Counted from the stretch's first letter, positions 34,035 to 43,905 are shown. The stretch is 64,000 bases of DNA from Aquarana catesbeiana (GCF_042186555.1 NC_133324.1:136994156-137058155); one strand, 5' to 3'. The notes: generated by a model from the letters alone, not told the origin. Made by a program: numbers and translations.

Positions 34035-34575
34035 GACATTCAGATGAGATAGTAGATCCAGATCTTAAGATAATATAAGTAGGTGCTTTTTATTCACTGC
34101 AGTGTAGAAATACAACACAGTTCTCAGCTACTATAAGCGTGTAAAAGTGAAAGTGTTTCTGCCGTACAAACATCAAGTTTAACAATATATAAGTATGAAT
34201 ATGCATAAGTTCTAGGCCTGTTATAGGTGTGATCGTATAGTTTAGTCCAATCAGCATTCATATCTTCTTAGTAGCAAGGTAACAGTTAAATGGGTGGTTA
34301 CATCATGTGACTGGCAAAAAAATTGATTTCAGCAGTATCTGGCCAGTTCAGACTGGTTTTGGTACGAAAGCCTATTTTGAGCGGCCTTTGAGTCCTTATC
34401 AGTAGTCTGTGTCGTCATATATCCAGTAGTTTCGATTTCCCAGGAATTGAAACAAAGAAAAAGAGAACATCTAGGGAAAGTAAACAAATCAAGCATATTA
34501 TAAGATCTTAAAGTGAATATGGCTTTATACACACATATATATCAGCATTATCAGACCCCTATATATTTCTACTCA
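34035..34575 (-). repeat. Endogenous retrovirus 3' LTR (partial)
   Basis: Near-identical to 42184-42727 in the same orientation. The minus-strand start TGAGTAGAA at 34575 is preceded by a purine-rich tract ('aagaggatggaaa'), as expected of a polypurine tract. An AATAAA lies in the terminal part. Its end is lost in the gap. Differences from the other LTR are a handful of substitutions and small indels (for example the 10 bp 'cacttaggga' near 42425, absent here). Confidence 0.85.
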
Positions 34576-35194
34576 TTTCCATCCTCTTGACCCCTATGGA
34601 GGGGTCACTACCACTATCTTTCCTACCTAGTATGGTACCAGAGGGTCCACAGTACTACTTCACATATATGTGGAGTAAAGCTCTTCTTAGGGTGTATGTG
34701 GATAGATATCTTTACTCATTCGTATCGCCTATCTCGGCATCATACGAATCTGCTGATCTGATAACACTCTATCTCTTCCTTGGGGTCATCTCCCTCAGTT
34801 CTTACTGCCATTGTAGTAATCTTTGTATTTCACATTTAGCACAACTGGAAAAAACAAATAAACAAGCAATCCTATAACGACGATTCCTATGAGGACAAAA
34901 AAATATCTGTTGAATCCATGAAAATTTACCATTTCTAAACAAAGTGTAATCTGAGTTTGTCATATTTCCTATCATAATGTCACATTGTATACCTCTTTCC
35001 CTTACTAAACAAGGGGATATTCCCAAAGGCCTTAAGTTATATTTAGCATAAAATGTATTTTCAAATTAATAGAACATTTGTGATATTTCTAGACATACTG
35101 GTATATTTTGGGCAGCTTTGTATGGCTTAAACTCAAAATGAAAGTAAATGGGTACCAGGTGTGTGCCTTTTTTTGAATATCTGGCCTATGTGAA
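34576..35194 (-). pseudogene. env: Endogenous retrovirus env C-terminus (probable)
   Basis: On the minus strand a frame ending in TGA at 34795-34797 contains a ~22-residue hydrophobic segment (about 34830-34900) followed by a short charged tail. This is the expected layout of the env transmembrane anchor 220 bp before the LTR. Upstream sequence (34802-35026) is in a shifted frame with the same polarity, so at least one frameshift is present. The surface subunit is missing: at 35195 the sequence passes into an LTR retrotransposon, and on its far side lies integrase. Assignment is by position and hydrophobicity only. Confidence 0.5.
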
Positions 35195-36837
35195 TGCCAC
35201 GGAACGTCCCTCACTCCGCTTGAGTGCTTCCGTCAGTATACCGCTTCCTAAGTTCTGGAACCCGAGCCCAATGGATCTGCCTCTGTTCAGTTACCAGATC
35301 TTCAGCTGGAGAAGTTTGTTTTAACTCCATAGATGCTGCTGGCAGAAAATCACATGTCCCTGTCAGTGTTGTGGGAGAAAGGCCGACTACCTCTTCTCTC
35401 AAGAAGGCCGAAGCCACTGTTGGTGCTGGGCAGAACACAGTGAACTTTGGCCCTGATAGCAGCTCTTCTGCTGGAGGCTCATCAGGTTGTTCTTCCTCAG
35501 CAGAAAAGTCTATCAAATCCCACGTCTCTGCAACTGATGTCTGGGGATAGAGGTTCACCATCACCTGTCCATGGAACCCAGAAGATGCTATCATTTCTGG
35601 GCAGAGGTTAGCAGAGCTCTGCCCTGTTGTCAGCACTTCAGGTTTGGGGACGGTAATCTCTGGATTTTCCACTGCCGATTCTCTGGCATGCTGCTGAACT
35701 TGTTCTAGCAGTTTCCTGTACGCCCTTTCCAGATGCTGTTCCTTCCTTAGCAAATGGTCCAGATCAGGTTTGAGCTCTGACACCCCTGCAAGACCGAGCA
35801 TAGACTCTCTATATTCTCTCAGGTCCTCAAGGTCAGGTTCCCCTTCATCGCCAAACATAAAATGATCTGTAAGGCTCTCCCACAGCAATCCAGGGCCGCC
35901 AAAGTCATATCCCTCCGGAGAGCATTCTGTTGTCTCCCCTAAATATCCCTCCTCAGCGTGCCATTGCAGAGCCCGATAACGATTGTCCAGCTCTATCTCC
36001 TGCTGGACCAGCCTGTCCAACTCAGTCACCCATTGCTCCTGGGGCCGCTCTCCCAGGAATGCCATCCGCAATGCCCGTTGGTCACTGGCCCGTTGCTCTT
36101 GGGTTGGAAAGCACTTGCCCTGTTTTATACCAGCGAGCTGGAGGGCTCCGATCCAGAGCCCCACCCGAATCTGCTGCCTGAGCTCCAGGTATTCATCCTT
36201 AGACACAGTGCTGGTGTATGTTGAAAGGATGATCCGCAGCAGCCCCGGGAACTCTGATGCCAGGTCCATATTTCCGCTGGGGTGACTGAAGTCTCCTATG
36301 CTGATCTTGGATCCATTTGGAGGTTTGGATGTCCCAGACTGCAGGAAGCTTTCCCGCTGCTTGCCACCAATGTCACAGAACGTCCCTCACTCCGCTTGAG
36401 TGCTTCCGTCAGTATACCGCTTCCTAAGTTCTGGAACACGAGCCCAATGGATCTGGCTATAAGAACCCCCAAGAACTAGACAACACCAGTCTTGGAGTAC
36501 ATCAGAACTAACTCTTTATTTGAGATCTCACACACATTTACACAGCAGGCTGACTCAAAGCTAACCTAATTAACATGAGCTAATTTACTAAAACATTTAC
36601 CCAGACCAGATGATAGACTTGTGGGCACCGAGCTTCACACAGTAGTATAAACACAATAGCTGGAGCTAATTACAATTAACAATACAAACAACAATCTCCC
36701 CCCTCCTCAGCCTAGTCATCAACAGTTCGTCTCCTAGCCAGTGCTGGTGGCTAATGTGATCAGCTCACTCAATTAACATAAACACAGGTAGTTGGAGTTG
36801 ATGACACCAGCATCTCCTCACAGGATGTGTCCCAACA
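35195..36837 (-). mobile_element. Internally deleted LTR retrotransposon inside the retrovirus
   Basis: Minus strand: a 467-bp 5' LTR (36837-36371, TGTTGGGAC...TGTGACA), a likely primer site TTGGTGGCAAGCAGCGGGA directly after it (36370-36352), a gag-like frame (36269-35211), then only the last 85 bp of the 3' LTR (35279-35195). Those 85 bp match 36371-36455 almost perfectly. Pol and most of the 3' LTR are gone. No matching target duplication exists, and the retroviral sequences on the two sides are not contiguous (integrase and env), so the deletion also removed flanking retrovirus. Confidence 0.7.
35211..36269 (-). CDS. Gag-like protein of an LTR retrotransposon (unrecognised family)
   Basis: Intact 352-codon frame with ATG about 85 bp after the primer-site region. 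Residues about 1-120 are mostly helical and charged, including QRASDQRALRMAFLGERP and a TELDRLVQQEIELDNRYRAL heptad-like stretch. A second helical segment is at about 165-200 (DLDHLLRKEQHLERAYRKLL). The rest is proline/acidic and low in structure. There is no Cys-His knuckle, protease or polymerase motif. The last ~22 codons (QIHWARVPELRKRYTDGSTQ) are read through the 3' LTR remnant, so the natural C-terminus has been lost or altered by the deletion. I do not recognise a named family; a gag role is inferred from position after LTR and primer site. Confidence 0.6.
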   Translation of the reverse strand: MDLASEFPGLLRIILSTYTSTVSKDEYLELRQQIRVGLWIGALQLAGIKQGKCFPTQEQRASDQRALRMAFLGERPQEQWVTELDRLVQQEIELDNRYRALQWHAEEGYLGETTECSPEGYDFGGPGLLWESLTDHFMFGDEGEPDLEDLREYRESMLGLAGVSELKPDLDHLLRKEQHLERAYRKLLEQVQQHARESAVENPEITVPKPEVLTTGQSSANLCPEMIASSGFHGQVMVNLYPQTSVAETWDLIDFSAEEEQPDEPPAEELLSGPKFTVFCPAPTVASAFLREEVVGLSPTTLTGTCDFLPAASMELKQTSPAEDLVTEQRQIHWARVPELRKRYTDGSTQAE

Positions 36838-36842
36838 GTATA

Positions 36843-37446
36843 ATTCAGTCTTATCATTCTAATATGGCATATAAAGGGTTCCCACAGTCTGTGTGTTTTG
36901 GGGGGACATGGAGCTGAATCTGTCCAGTGAAATGTGTTCCTCTGTCACTCTCTATGGTTTCAGGGACTCCAAAGCAGCATATTACTTCGGAAAGGAGCTT
37001 CTTGGCATTTGCTTTAGCCACCGGTCAGGCTTCTATTCAGCTTGAAAACATGTCTATGCACAAGAAAACATATTGATATTGGCCTGATTTGGGCAATTGG
37101 AGGTAATCAATCTAAAGTTTTTGGAAAAGGAAAAGTGGCTTGGCCAAATGTCTTTATGTTACTCTGGTCTGTTTTCTTGGGTTATTTTAGCACAGATTAT
37201 GCATCCTTCAACAAAGTCTTGACATGAATTTTTGGAGTATCGAATAAACTATCCAGCCTTGCTTATGTTTCTCTCCATTGCCTTAGAGTCTACATGACTC
37301 GGGCCATGGGCTAGTAGCATGATCATCTTCTCTGTTTGAGGTGGGACACATATTCCATTTTCCTTGCACAAGAGTCCTTCTTGGTTCTTCTTTGCTCGGT
37401 CCCTTTCCATGATTTCATTCCAATCATCAGGTACAGATTCTTGCAA
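36843..37446 (-). pseudogene. pol: Endogenous retrovirus integrase, broken
   Basis: On the minus strand, the frame at 37446-37249 includes an LLAHGPSHVDSKAM block matching the first part of the zinc-binding HHCC domain. Further down, near 37020-36900, a frame shows KKLLSEVICCFGVPETIESD followed by RGTHFTG, part of the catalytic core with one of the acidic residues. Stops and frameshifts separate the pieces. The remaining core and C-terminal domain are absent where the LTR retrotransposon begins (36837). The catalytic product cannot be made. Confidence 0.75.
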
Positions 37447-37599
37447 TTTCTTAATCAGTTCTTTTTACTTTGAGTATTTCTTCTCTTCTTTTTTCTTAAA
37501 TTTGTTACAGGCATCTTCTTATTCCTTTGCATAATCAGTGATTAGGGTCATGATTGCTTCCATTGGTGTTTCAGCAGTCTTCCTGGCATTATATGCCTT

Positions 37600-38140
37600 G
37601 ACCTTCAGGATGGCTACTTCCTTTGGGAGGGTGACTGCTTCAAAAAGTTCTTGAACATATTTCCAGTTGTGAATCTTCTGTTCTTCCTTATGGGTCCATA
37701 ATCATGGACTACTTTGAGAGCATACTTGCTATCAGTGTATATGTTTGCTGTTTGATCCTTTGCGGCCTCACAGACTCCGGTGAGTGCTACCACTTTGGCA
37801 ACCTGCGCTGAAAGTGATGAAGGGAGTAGTTGGATCTCAATCACTTCCTCCAATGTTGTTGCCGCATATGCCGTTCTTGGGACTCCATGTATGTACAGGC
37901 GTGAACTGTCTACAAACAGGATCAGATCAGGATTTTCAAGAGGAGTGTCCTTTCTGGGGAGATTTGCTGCATTTCTTCTTCCATAAGTTTTAAGCAGATG
38001 TGGTTACCATCTTCTTCGAGGTCTTCTCTCTCTAAGAAAAAGCTGTCAGGATTGAACGTAGTACATCTTTTCACTTCTATTTCTCCTAATTCAAGCAGGA
38101 TTGCTTCATACTCACTCAGCCTTGCTGATGACTAATGTTT
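37600..38140 (-). pseudogene. pol: Endogenous retrovirus RT connection and RNase H, broken
   Basis: The minus-strand frame ending near 37614 carries a retroviral RNase H: first acidic block LFVDSSR, a QVAKVVALTGVCEAAKDQTA segment, and IYTDSKYAL with the third Asp. The position normally held by the catalytic Glu (AE..AL) is Lys here, so it is inactive by sequence. Upstream (38140-38000) connection-domain sequence (YEAILLELG) is in another frame. The type resembles gamma/epsilon-like retroviruses of lower vertebrates. Confidence 0.75.
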
Positions 38141-38560
38141 TGTCCTTGGTCTTTTCAAGATTTCATTTGCATATTTCTTCATAACATCCATTCTAAAACA
38201 TATCTTCCCTTTTGTACAGCACCACTGGCACAGGTTGCAGCTGCAGTTTTCTTTTTGTGTTCTTGCCATAACATGGATCTTGGTGCATCCACCAACCAGA
38301 TCTATTTCATACACGGTTTGAAAGGTTTTGCGGCCAACAGGGTAGGATGAGGAGGTTTCACACCATTTAAAAATGCAGGATATACAGAAAACGTGACAAC
38401 ATATTTCTGGAAAGCCAGCCTCCAGGGAAAGACTGTTCAAACAAATTGGACACCTCTCAGTTGAACTTAATGCTAAAGTACTGGCACCAGTTCCATCTTT
38501 GTCTTCGTCACAATCTTTTTCTTCATGTTGCTGGTCTCTAGCATCAGATGAGCATAAACA
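38134..38560 (-). pseudogene. RING-finger gene fragment (SCAF11/PHRF1-like) within pol
   Basis: An uninterrupted minus-strand frame. An acidic lead-in (EEKDCDEDKDG) is followed by a C3HC4-type RING: ERCPICLN, GFPEICCHVFCISCIFKW, then SSSYPVGRKTF where a further Cys is replaced by Tyr (usual CPV/CPI). Next come VYEID and a Cys-rich tail to a stop at 38134. The RING resembles those of SCAF11 and PHRF1, nuclear RNA-polymerase-II-tail-binding proteins. It contains no intron and is flanked on both sides by retroviral pol, replacing the RT palm/fingers region. It could be a captured cDNA piece or an insertion accompanied by deletion; it is not likely functional because of the lost Cys. Confidence 0.6.
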
Positions 38561-39812
38561 TTTGCTCCTTCAAACCGGAAAGCAAAGAGTCCTTGGCTCT
38601 CTTCATCCAAGGCGACACTGAAGAAAGCATTTGCCAGTTCTATTACGGTGTGCTGCTGCTATTGCTGGGTGTCCAGTGTGTGTCCTGTCCCTTTAAGGGG
38701 GCTAGGGCGGCCTCCTGGCTCACCTGTCTCACACCTATCCATTCAATGCATGTGCTTCCACTGTGGAGACACTTATAAATTTAGTGTTAGGACTGCAAGT
38801 AATACAGGGTGCCTTGACGAGGCCTTGCAGCTTTCACATGCGTTTGCAAATGTGTGCTAACTAAACCCCTGCTTTTAACATACGGTTAGACAGGTAAATT
38901 TGGTTGGTCAGCAGACTGGTTGGTGAGTTGAGCTATGGAATTGTCTTTTTCTTGTATGTATATGCCCTCCATGTGCTCCTTACTGTGAAGGCCAGTTATG
39001 GGTGTGGGCGGTGACCAGTGTCTTGTTACCGTTTGTATATTTGGGTCGGGGACACACTGGACGCCTCTGCTGCTATTGCTGGGTGTCCAGTGTGTGTCCT
39101 GTCCCTTTAAGGGGGCTAGGGCGGCCTCCTGGCTCACCTGTCTCACACCTATCCATTCAATGCATGTGCTTCCACTGTGGAGACACTTATAAATTTAGTG
39201 TTAGGACTGCAAGTAATACAGGGTGCCTTGACGAGGCCTTGCAGCTTTCACATGCGTTTGCAAATGTGTGCTAACTAAACCCCTGCTTTTAACATACGGT
39301 TAGACAGGTAAATTTGGTTGGTCAGCAGACTGGTTGGTGAGTTGAGCTATGGAATTGTCTTTTTCTTGTATGTATATGCCCTCCATGTGCTCCTTACTGT
39401 GAAGGCCAGTTATGGGTGTGGGCGGTGACCAGTGTCTTGTTACCGTTTGTATATTTGGGTCGGGGACACACTGGACGCCTCTGCTGCTATTGCTGGGTGT
39501 CCAGTGTGTGTCCTGTCCCTTTAAGGGGGCTAGGGCGGCCTCCTGGCTCACCTGTCTCACACCTATCCATTCAATGCATGTGCTTCCACTGTGGAGACAC
39601 TTATAAATTTAGTGTTAGGACTGCAAGTAATACAGGGTGCCTTGACGAGGCCTTGCAGCTTTCACATGCGTTTGCAAATGTGTGCTAACTAAACCCCTGC
39701 TTTTAACATACGGTTAGACAGGTAAATTTGGTTGGTCAGCAGGCTGGTTGGTGAGTTGAGCTATGGAATTGTCTTTTTCTTCTATTACGGTGTGCACCCA
39801 TGTTCCTGTAGG
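38553..39812 (-). pseudogene. pol: Endogenous retrovirus reverse transcriptase, fragment
   Basis: The minus-strand frame 39812-39795 continues, after the inserted tandem repeat (38653-39794 including one target copy), at 38652-38553. Together they carry RT motif A surroundings (ELANAFFSVAL, FAFRFEG). The catalytic Asp of motif A is Glu in this copy. Motif B onward, including the YxDD box, is missing: the frame ends where the RING fragment begins. Sequence upstream of 39812 is lost to a Tc1 insertion. Confidence 0.65.
38653..39779. repeat. 414-bp tandem repeat, 2.7 copies, with 15-bp target duplication
   Basis: Three head-to-tail copies (38653, 39067, 39481; the last ends early at 39779) that are nearly identical; I noticed one substitution (cagactgg/caggctgg). 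The block is flanked by ttctattacggtgtg at 38638-38652 and 39780-39794, and retroviral pol reads across one copy of it. The unit contains 'ccctttaaggg', 'cacttataaattta' and no frame longer than 90 codons. It matches no family I can name. Tandem units with long target duplications are known for Penelope elements and retrozymes. Confidence 0.8.
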
Positions 39813-39814
39813 TA

Positions 39815-41282
39815 CAGTCACGTCCATAAATATTGGGACATCAACACAATTCTAATCTTTTTGGCTTTATACACCACCACAATGGATTTGAAATGAAAAG
39901 AACAAGATGTGCTTTAAGTGCAGACTTTCAGCTATAATTTGAGGGTATATACATCCAAATCAGGTGAACGGTGTAGGAATTACAACAGTTTGTATATGTG
40001 CCTCCCATTTTTTAAGGGACCAAAAGTAATGGGACAGATTAACAATCATCCATCAAACTTTCACTTTTTAATTTCTTGGTTGCAAATCGTTTGCAGTCAA
40101 TTACAGCCTGAAGTCTGGAACGCATGGACATCACCAGACGCTGGGTTTCATCCCTGGTGATGCTCTTCCAGGCCTCTACTGCAACTGTCTTCAGTTCCTG
40201 CTTGTTCTTCGGGCATTTTCCCTTCAGTTTTGTCTTCAGCAAGTGAAATGCATGCAATCGGATTCAGGTCAGGTGATTGACTTGGCCATTGCATAACATT
40301 CCACTTCTTTCCTTTAAAAAACTCTTTGATTGCTTTTGCAGTATGCTTCGGGTCATTGTCCATCTGCACTGTGAAGCGCCGTCCAATGAGTTCTGAAGCA
40401 TATTGCTGAATATGAGCAGATAATATTGCCCCGAAACACTTCAGAATTCATCCTGCTGCTTTTGTCAGCAGTCACATCATCAATAAATACAAGAGAACCA
40501 GTTCCATTGGCAGCCATACATGCCCATGCCATGACACTACCACCAACATGCTTCACTGATGAGGTGGTATGCTTTGGATCATGAGCAGTTCCTTTCCTTC
40601 TCCATACTCTTCTCTTCCCATCACTCTGGTACAAGTTGATCTTGGTCTCATCTGTCCATAGGATGGTTTTCCGGAACTGTGAAGGCTTTTTTAGATGTTG
40701 TTTGGCAAACTCTAATCTGTTTTTGAGGCTCACCAATGGTTTACATCTTGTGGTGAACCCTCTGTATTCACTCTGGTGAAGTCTTCTCTTGATTGTTGAC
40801 TTTGACACACATACACCTACCTCCTGGAGAGTGTTCTTGATCTGGCCAACTGTTGTGAAGGGTATTTTCTTCACCAGGGAAATAATTCTTCTGTCATCCA
40901 CCACAGTTGCTTTCCGTGGTCTTCCGGGTCTTTTGGTGTTGCTGAGCTCACCAGTGTATTCTTTCTTTTTAAGGATGTTCCAAACAGTTGATTTGGCCAC
41001 ACCTAATGTTTTTGCTATCTCTCGATGGGTTTGTTTTGTTTTTTCAGCCTAATGATGGCTTGCTTCACTGATAGTGACAGCTCTTTGGATCTGATATTGA
41101 GAGTTGACAGCAGCAGATTCCAAATGAAAATAACACACTTGAAATTAACTCTGGACCTTTTATCTGCTCCTTGTAAATAGGATAATGAGGGAATAGCACA
41201 CACCTAGCCATGGAACAGCTGAGCAGCCAATTGTCCCATTACTTTTGGTCCCTTAAAAAGTGGGAGGCACATATACAAACCG
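39815..41282 (-). mobile_element. Tc1-type transposon, one end missing
   Basis: Left end TA|CAGTCACGTCCATAAATATTG at 39813. An inner inverted block 'gggaccaaaagtaatggga' (40017) pairs with its complement at 41228, then homology stops at about 41282, so the outer right TIR is deleted. The element interrupts the retroviral pol/gag region. It contains the broken transposase at 40039-41203. Confidence 0.85.
40039..41203 (-). pseudogene. Tc1/mariner transposase with frameshifts
   Basis: Order on the minus strand: N-terminal helix-turn-helix region (41203-41000 and the start of the next frame), GRPRKATVVDDR linker with the GRPR AT-hook-like motif, ILWTDETKINL with the first catalytic Asp, GGSVMAWACMA, then frame changes near 40390. 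MQMDNDPKHTAK holds the second Asp (about 40369). The expected NPIE carrying the third acidic residue is destroyed by a small deletion at about 40255 (DLNPIA in one frame). At least three frameshifts make it a pseudogene. Confidence 0.9.
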
Positions 41283-41639
41283 TCAAATGGCACTTATTAC
41301 ACTTGGCCACACAGGCCTGTACACTTGCCACATAGGCATTACTTGCCACACACTCATTACTACAGTCCTCTGGTCAGACCTTCTCACAAGTCTCATAACT
41401 CTAATGACAAGCATAGAAACAAAACATCAACCTTGATAATTATTATCGGCTCTATTATTTCTGCAACAAGTAAAGTAAAGGAGTTATTTGGGTCAAACTG
41501 TGTAACATCAACATTAATCTAATTTACACTTAATTTTACCTTAATCTCACCATGTCATCAACAGCATAAGACTCCTTCAGCCAATGGACCCCAGACACTC
41601 ACTAACTACTCGCCATGGAAAGCAGAATAAGTAAGAGTA
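41283..41639. other. Probable retroviral leader/gag remains
   Basis: Non-coding on both strands. Its position between the primer site and pol suggests leader or gag sequence too decayed to recognise. Contains a 'cttgccacacactcattact'-like short repeat at 41290-41360. Confidence 0.35.
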
Positions 41640-42068
41640 ATGCCCCGTACACACGATCGGACATTCCGACAACAAAATCCATGGATTTTTTTCAGACGGA
41701 TGTTGACTCAAACTTGTCTTGCATACACACGGTCACACAAATATTGTCAGAAATTCCGATCGCCAAGAACACTGTGACGTACAACACGTACGATGAGCCG
41801 AGAAAAATGAAGTTCAATAGCCAGCACGGCTCTTCTGCTTGATTCCGAGCATGCGTGGAACTTTGTGCGTCGGAATTGTGTACACACGATCAGAATTTAC
41901 GACAATTGGATTTTGTTGTCGGAAAATTTGAGATCCAGATCTCAAATTTTGTGTGAAGGAAATTCCGATGGAAAATGTCCGATGGAGCCTACTCACGGTC
42001 GGAATTTCTGACAACAAGCTCCCATTGAACATTTTCTGTCGGAAAATCCGACCATGTGTACAGGGCAT
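41640..42068. mobile_element. Harbinger-family MITE, 429 bp
   Basis: Ends ATGCCCCGTACACACGATC and, inverted, ATGCCCTGTACACATGGTC, with TA on both outer sides. The terminal sequence matches the end of the Harbinger fragment at 16661. Long internal inverted similarity ('tccgacaacaaaatcc' and 'ggattttgttgtcgga' types). It sits about 20 bp from the retroviral leader splice-donor-like site. Short frames here are TIR translations. Confidence 0.8.
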
Positions 42069-42129
42069 TACAGTTTCTTACCGTGCTCAACGTGATTTTC
42101 GTGTCTCTCTGGCGGGGAGCCCACTGGAC

Positions 42130-42150
42130 TGTATCTGAGTCAAGGCACCA
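42130..42150 (-). promoter_or_regulatory. Retroviral primer-binding site (tRNA-His-like)
   Basis: Minus strand TGGTGCCTTGACTCAGATA lies three bases after the LTR. It differs at three positions from the complement of the tRNA-His 3' end as I know it (TGGTGCCGTGACTCGGAT). His primers are established for epsilonretroviruses and HERV-H-like elements. A splice-donor-like CACGGTAAGAAA follows at about 42083-42072. Confidence 0.65.
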
Positions 42151-42153
42151 TTC

Positions 42154-42727
42154 TGTTAAATCTGATTTAGGGGTCTTCAAACAAGACATTCAGATGAGAT
42201 AGTAGATCCACATCTTAAGATAATATAAGTAGGTGCTTTTTATTCACTGCAGTGTATAAATACAACACAGTTCTCGGCTACTATAAGCGAATAAAAGTGA
42301 AAGTGTTTCTGCCGTACAAACATCAAGTTTAACAATATATACGTATGAATATGCATAAGTTCTAGGCGTGTTATAGGTGTGATCATATAGTTTAGTCCAA
42401 TCAGCATTCATATCTTCTTAGTAGCACACTTAGGGAACAGTTAAATGGGTGGTTACATCATGTGACTGGCAAAAAAATTGATTTCAGCAGTATCTGGTCA
42501 GTTCAGACTGGTTTTGGTACGAAAGCCTATTTTGAGCGGCCTTTGAGTCCTTATCAGTAGTCTGTGTCTTCACATATCCAGTGGTTTCGATTTCCCAGGA
42601 TATGAAACAAAGAAAAAGGAGAACATCTAGGAAAAGTAAACAAATCAAGCATATTATAAATTCTTAAAGTGACAATCGCTTTATACATATATATCTCAAC
42701 ATTATCAGACCCCTATAATTCTACTCA
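42154..42727 (-). repeat. Endogenous retrovirus 5' LTR, 574 bp
   Basis: Minus strand from TGAGTAGAA (42727) to TTTAACA (42154), with AATAAA near 42244. It repeats the LTR at 34035-34575. The two LTRs define a decayed provirus of about 8.7 kb including insertions, oriented right to left. Gag is not recognisable, and pol and env are broken as described at 34576-39812. Confidence 0.85.
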
Positions 42728-42734
42728 CTACTGA

Positions 42735-43625
42735 TCTCCAAAATCTGCATCACTTCCCACATCTGTGACCTCTGCATCACGTCCTATTGATCTCTGTCCT
42801 CTGCATCACTTCCTATTGATCTCCAAGCTCTGCGTCACTTCCTAATGATCTTTAAGCTCTGCATCACTTTCTAATGAACTCTGAGCTCTGCATCACTTCC
42901 TAATGATCCCCTAGCTGCATCAATTCCTACTAATCTCTGACCTCTACGTCACTTCCTACTGCTCTCCGAGCTCTGTGTCATTTCCTACTAATCTTTGCGT
43001 CACTTCCTACTGATCTCTGTGTCACTTTCTTCTGATTTCCGCACTCTGTGTCACTTTCTACCGATCTCTGAGCTGTGCATCACTTCCTACTAATCTCTGA
43101 CCTCTGCATAACTTCCTACTGATCTCTGAGTTCTGCCTCACTTCCCACTGATCTGTGATTCACTTCCTACTGATCTCTGAGTTCTGCCTCACTTCCCACT
43201 GATCTGTGATTCACTTCCTACTGATCTCTGAGTTCTGCCTCACTTACTACTGATTTCTGAGCTCTTCATCACTTCCCACTAATCTCTGACCTCTGCATCA
43301 CTTTCAACAGATCTGTGAGTCACCTTCTACAGATTTCTGACCTCTGCATCACTTCCTACTGATCTCTGAGTTCTGCCTCACTTCCTACTGATCTGTTATT
43401 CACTTCCTACTGATCTCTGAGTTCTGCCTCACTTACTACTGATTTCTGAGCTCTTCATCACTTCCCACTAATCTCTGACCTCTGCATCACTTTCAACAGA
43501 TCTGTGAGTCACTTCCTACAGATTTCTGACCTCTGAATCACTTCCTACTGATCTCTGAGCTTAGCATCATTTCCTACTGATCTGAGCTCTGCATCACTTC
43601 CTGCTAATCTCTGACCTCTGTGTAG
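42735..43625. repeat. ~24-28-bp minisatellite
   Basis: Degenerate units of 'cacttcctactgatctctga'+'gctctgcat', roughly 33 copies, beginning immediately outside the retroviral LTR. Two ~180-bp higher-order blocks repeat (43130-43320 and 43375-43520). No open frame of interest. Confidence 0.85.
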
Positions 43626-43639
43626 ATTTGTTAAATAAA

Positions 43640-43905
43640 ATAAATACATCACATGGGGAGATGAAAAACCCACCCATATATGGACCATCCACCTTAACGA
43701 ATAAAAAAAAAAAAAAAAAAAAAACACACCAAAGGAGCGCCGCTGGATTGGACAAGTTTCCCATACTCCCCTCTGGCCTACGGTGAAGCTTGTCCATTCC
43801 AGCGGTGCTCCTTTGGTGCCTTTTCTTTCCGTTAAGGTTGATGGTCCATATATGGGTGGGTTTTTCAACTTCCCATGTGATGTATTTATTTTAATTAACA
43901 AATGG
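43640..43905. repeat. Foldback with ~125-bp arms
   Basis: The left arm (about 43645-43768) and right arm (about 43780-43900) are complementary ('cacccatatatggaccatc' against 'gatggtccatatatgggtg'), with an A22 run in the left arm only. No TSD was identified. Confidence 0.8.

Noticed and set aside
41615..42189. Short frames resembling the one at 16411-16683 (shared APYTRSDI-type residues)
   Set aside because: The similarity is due to shared Harbinger TIR sequence, not to a protein family.
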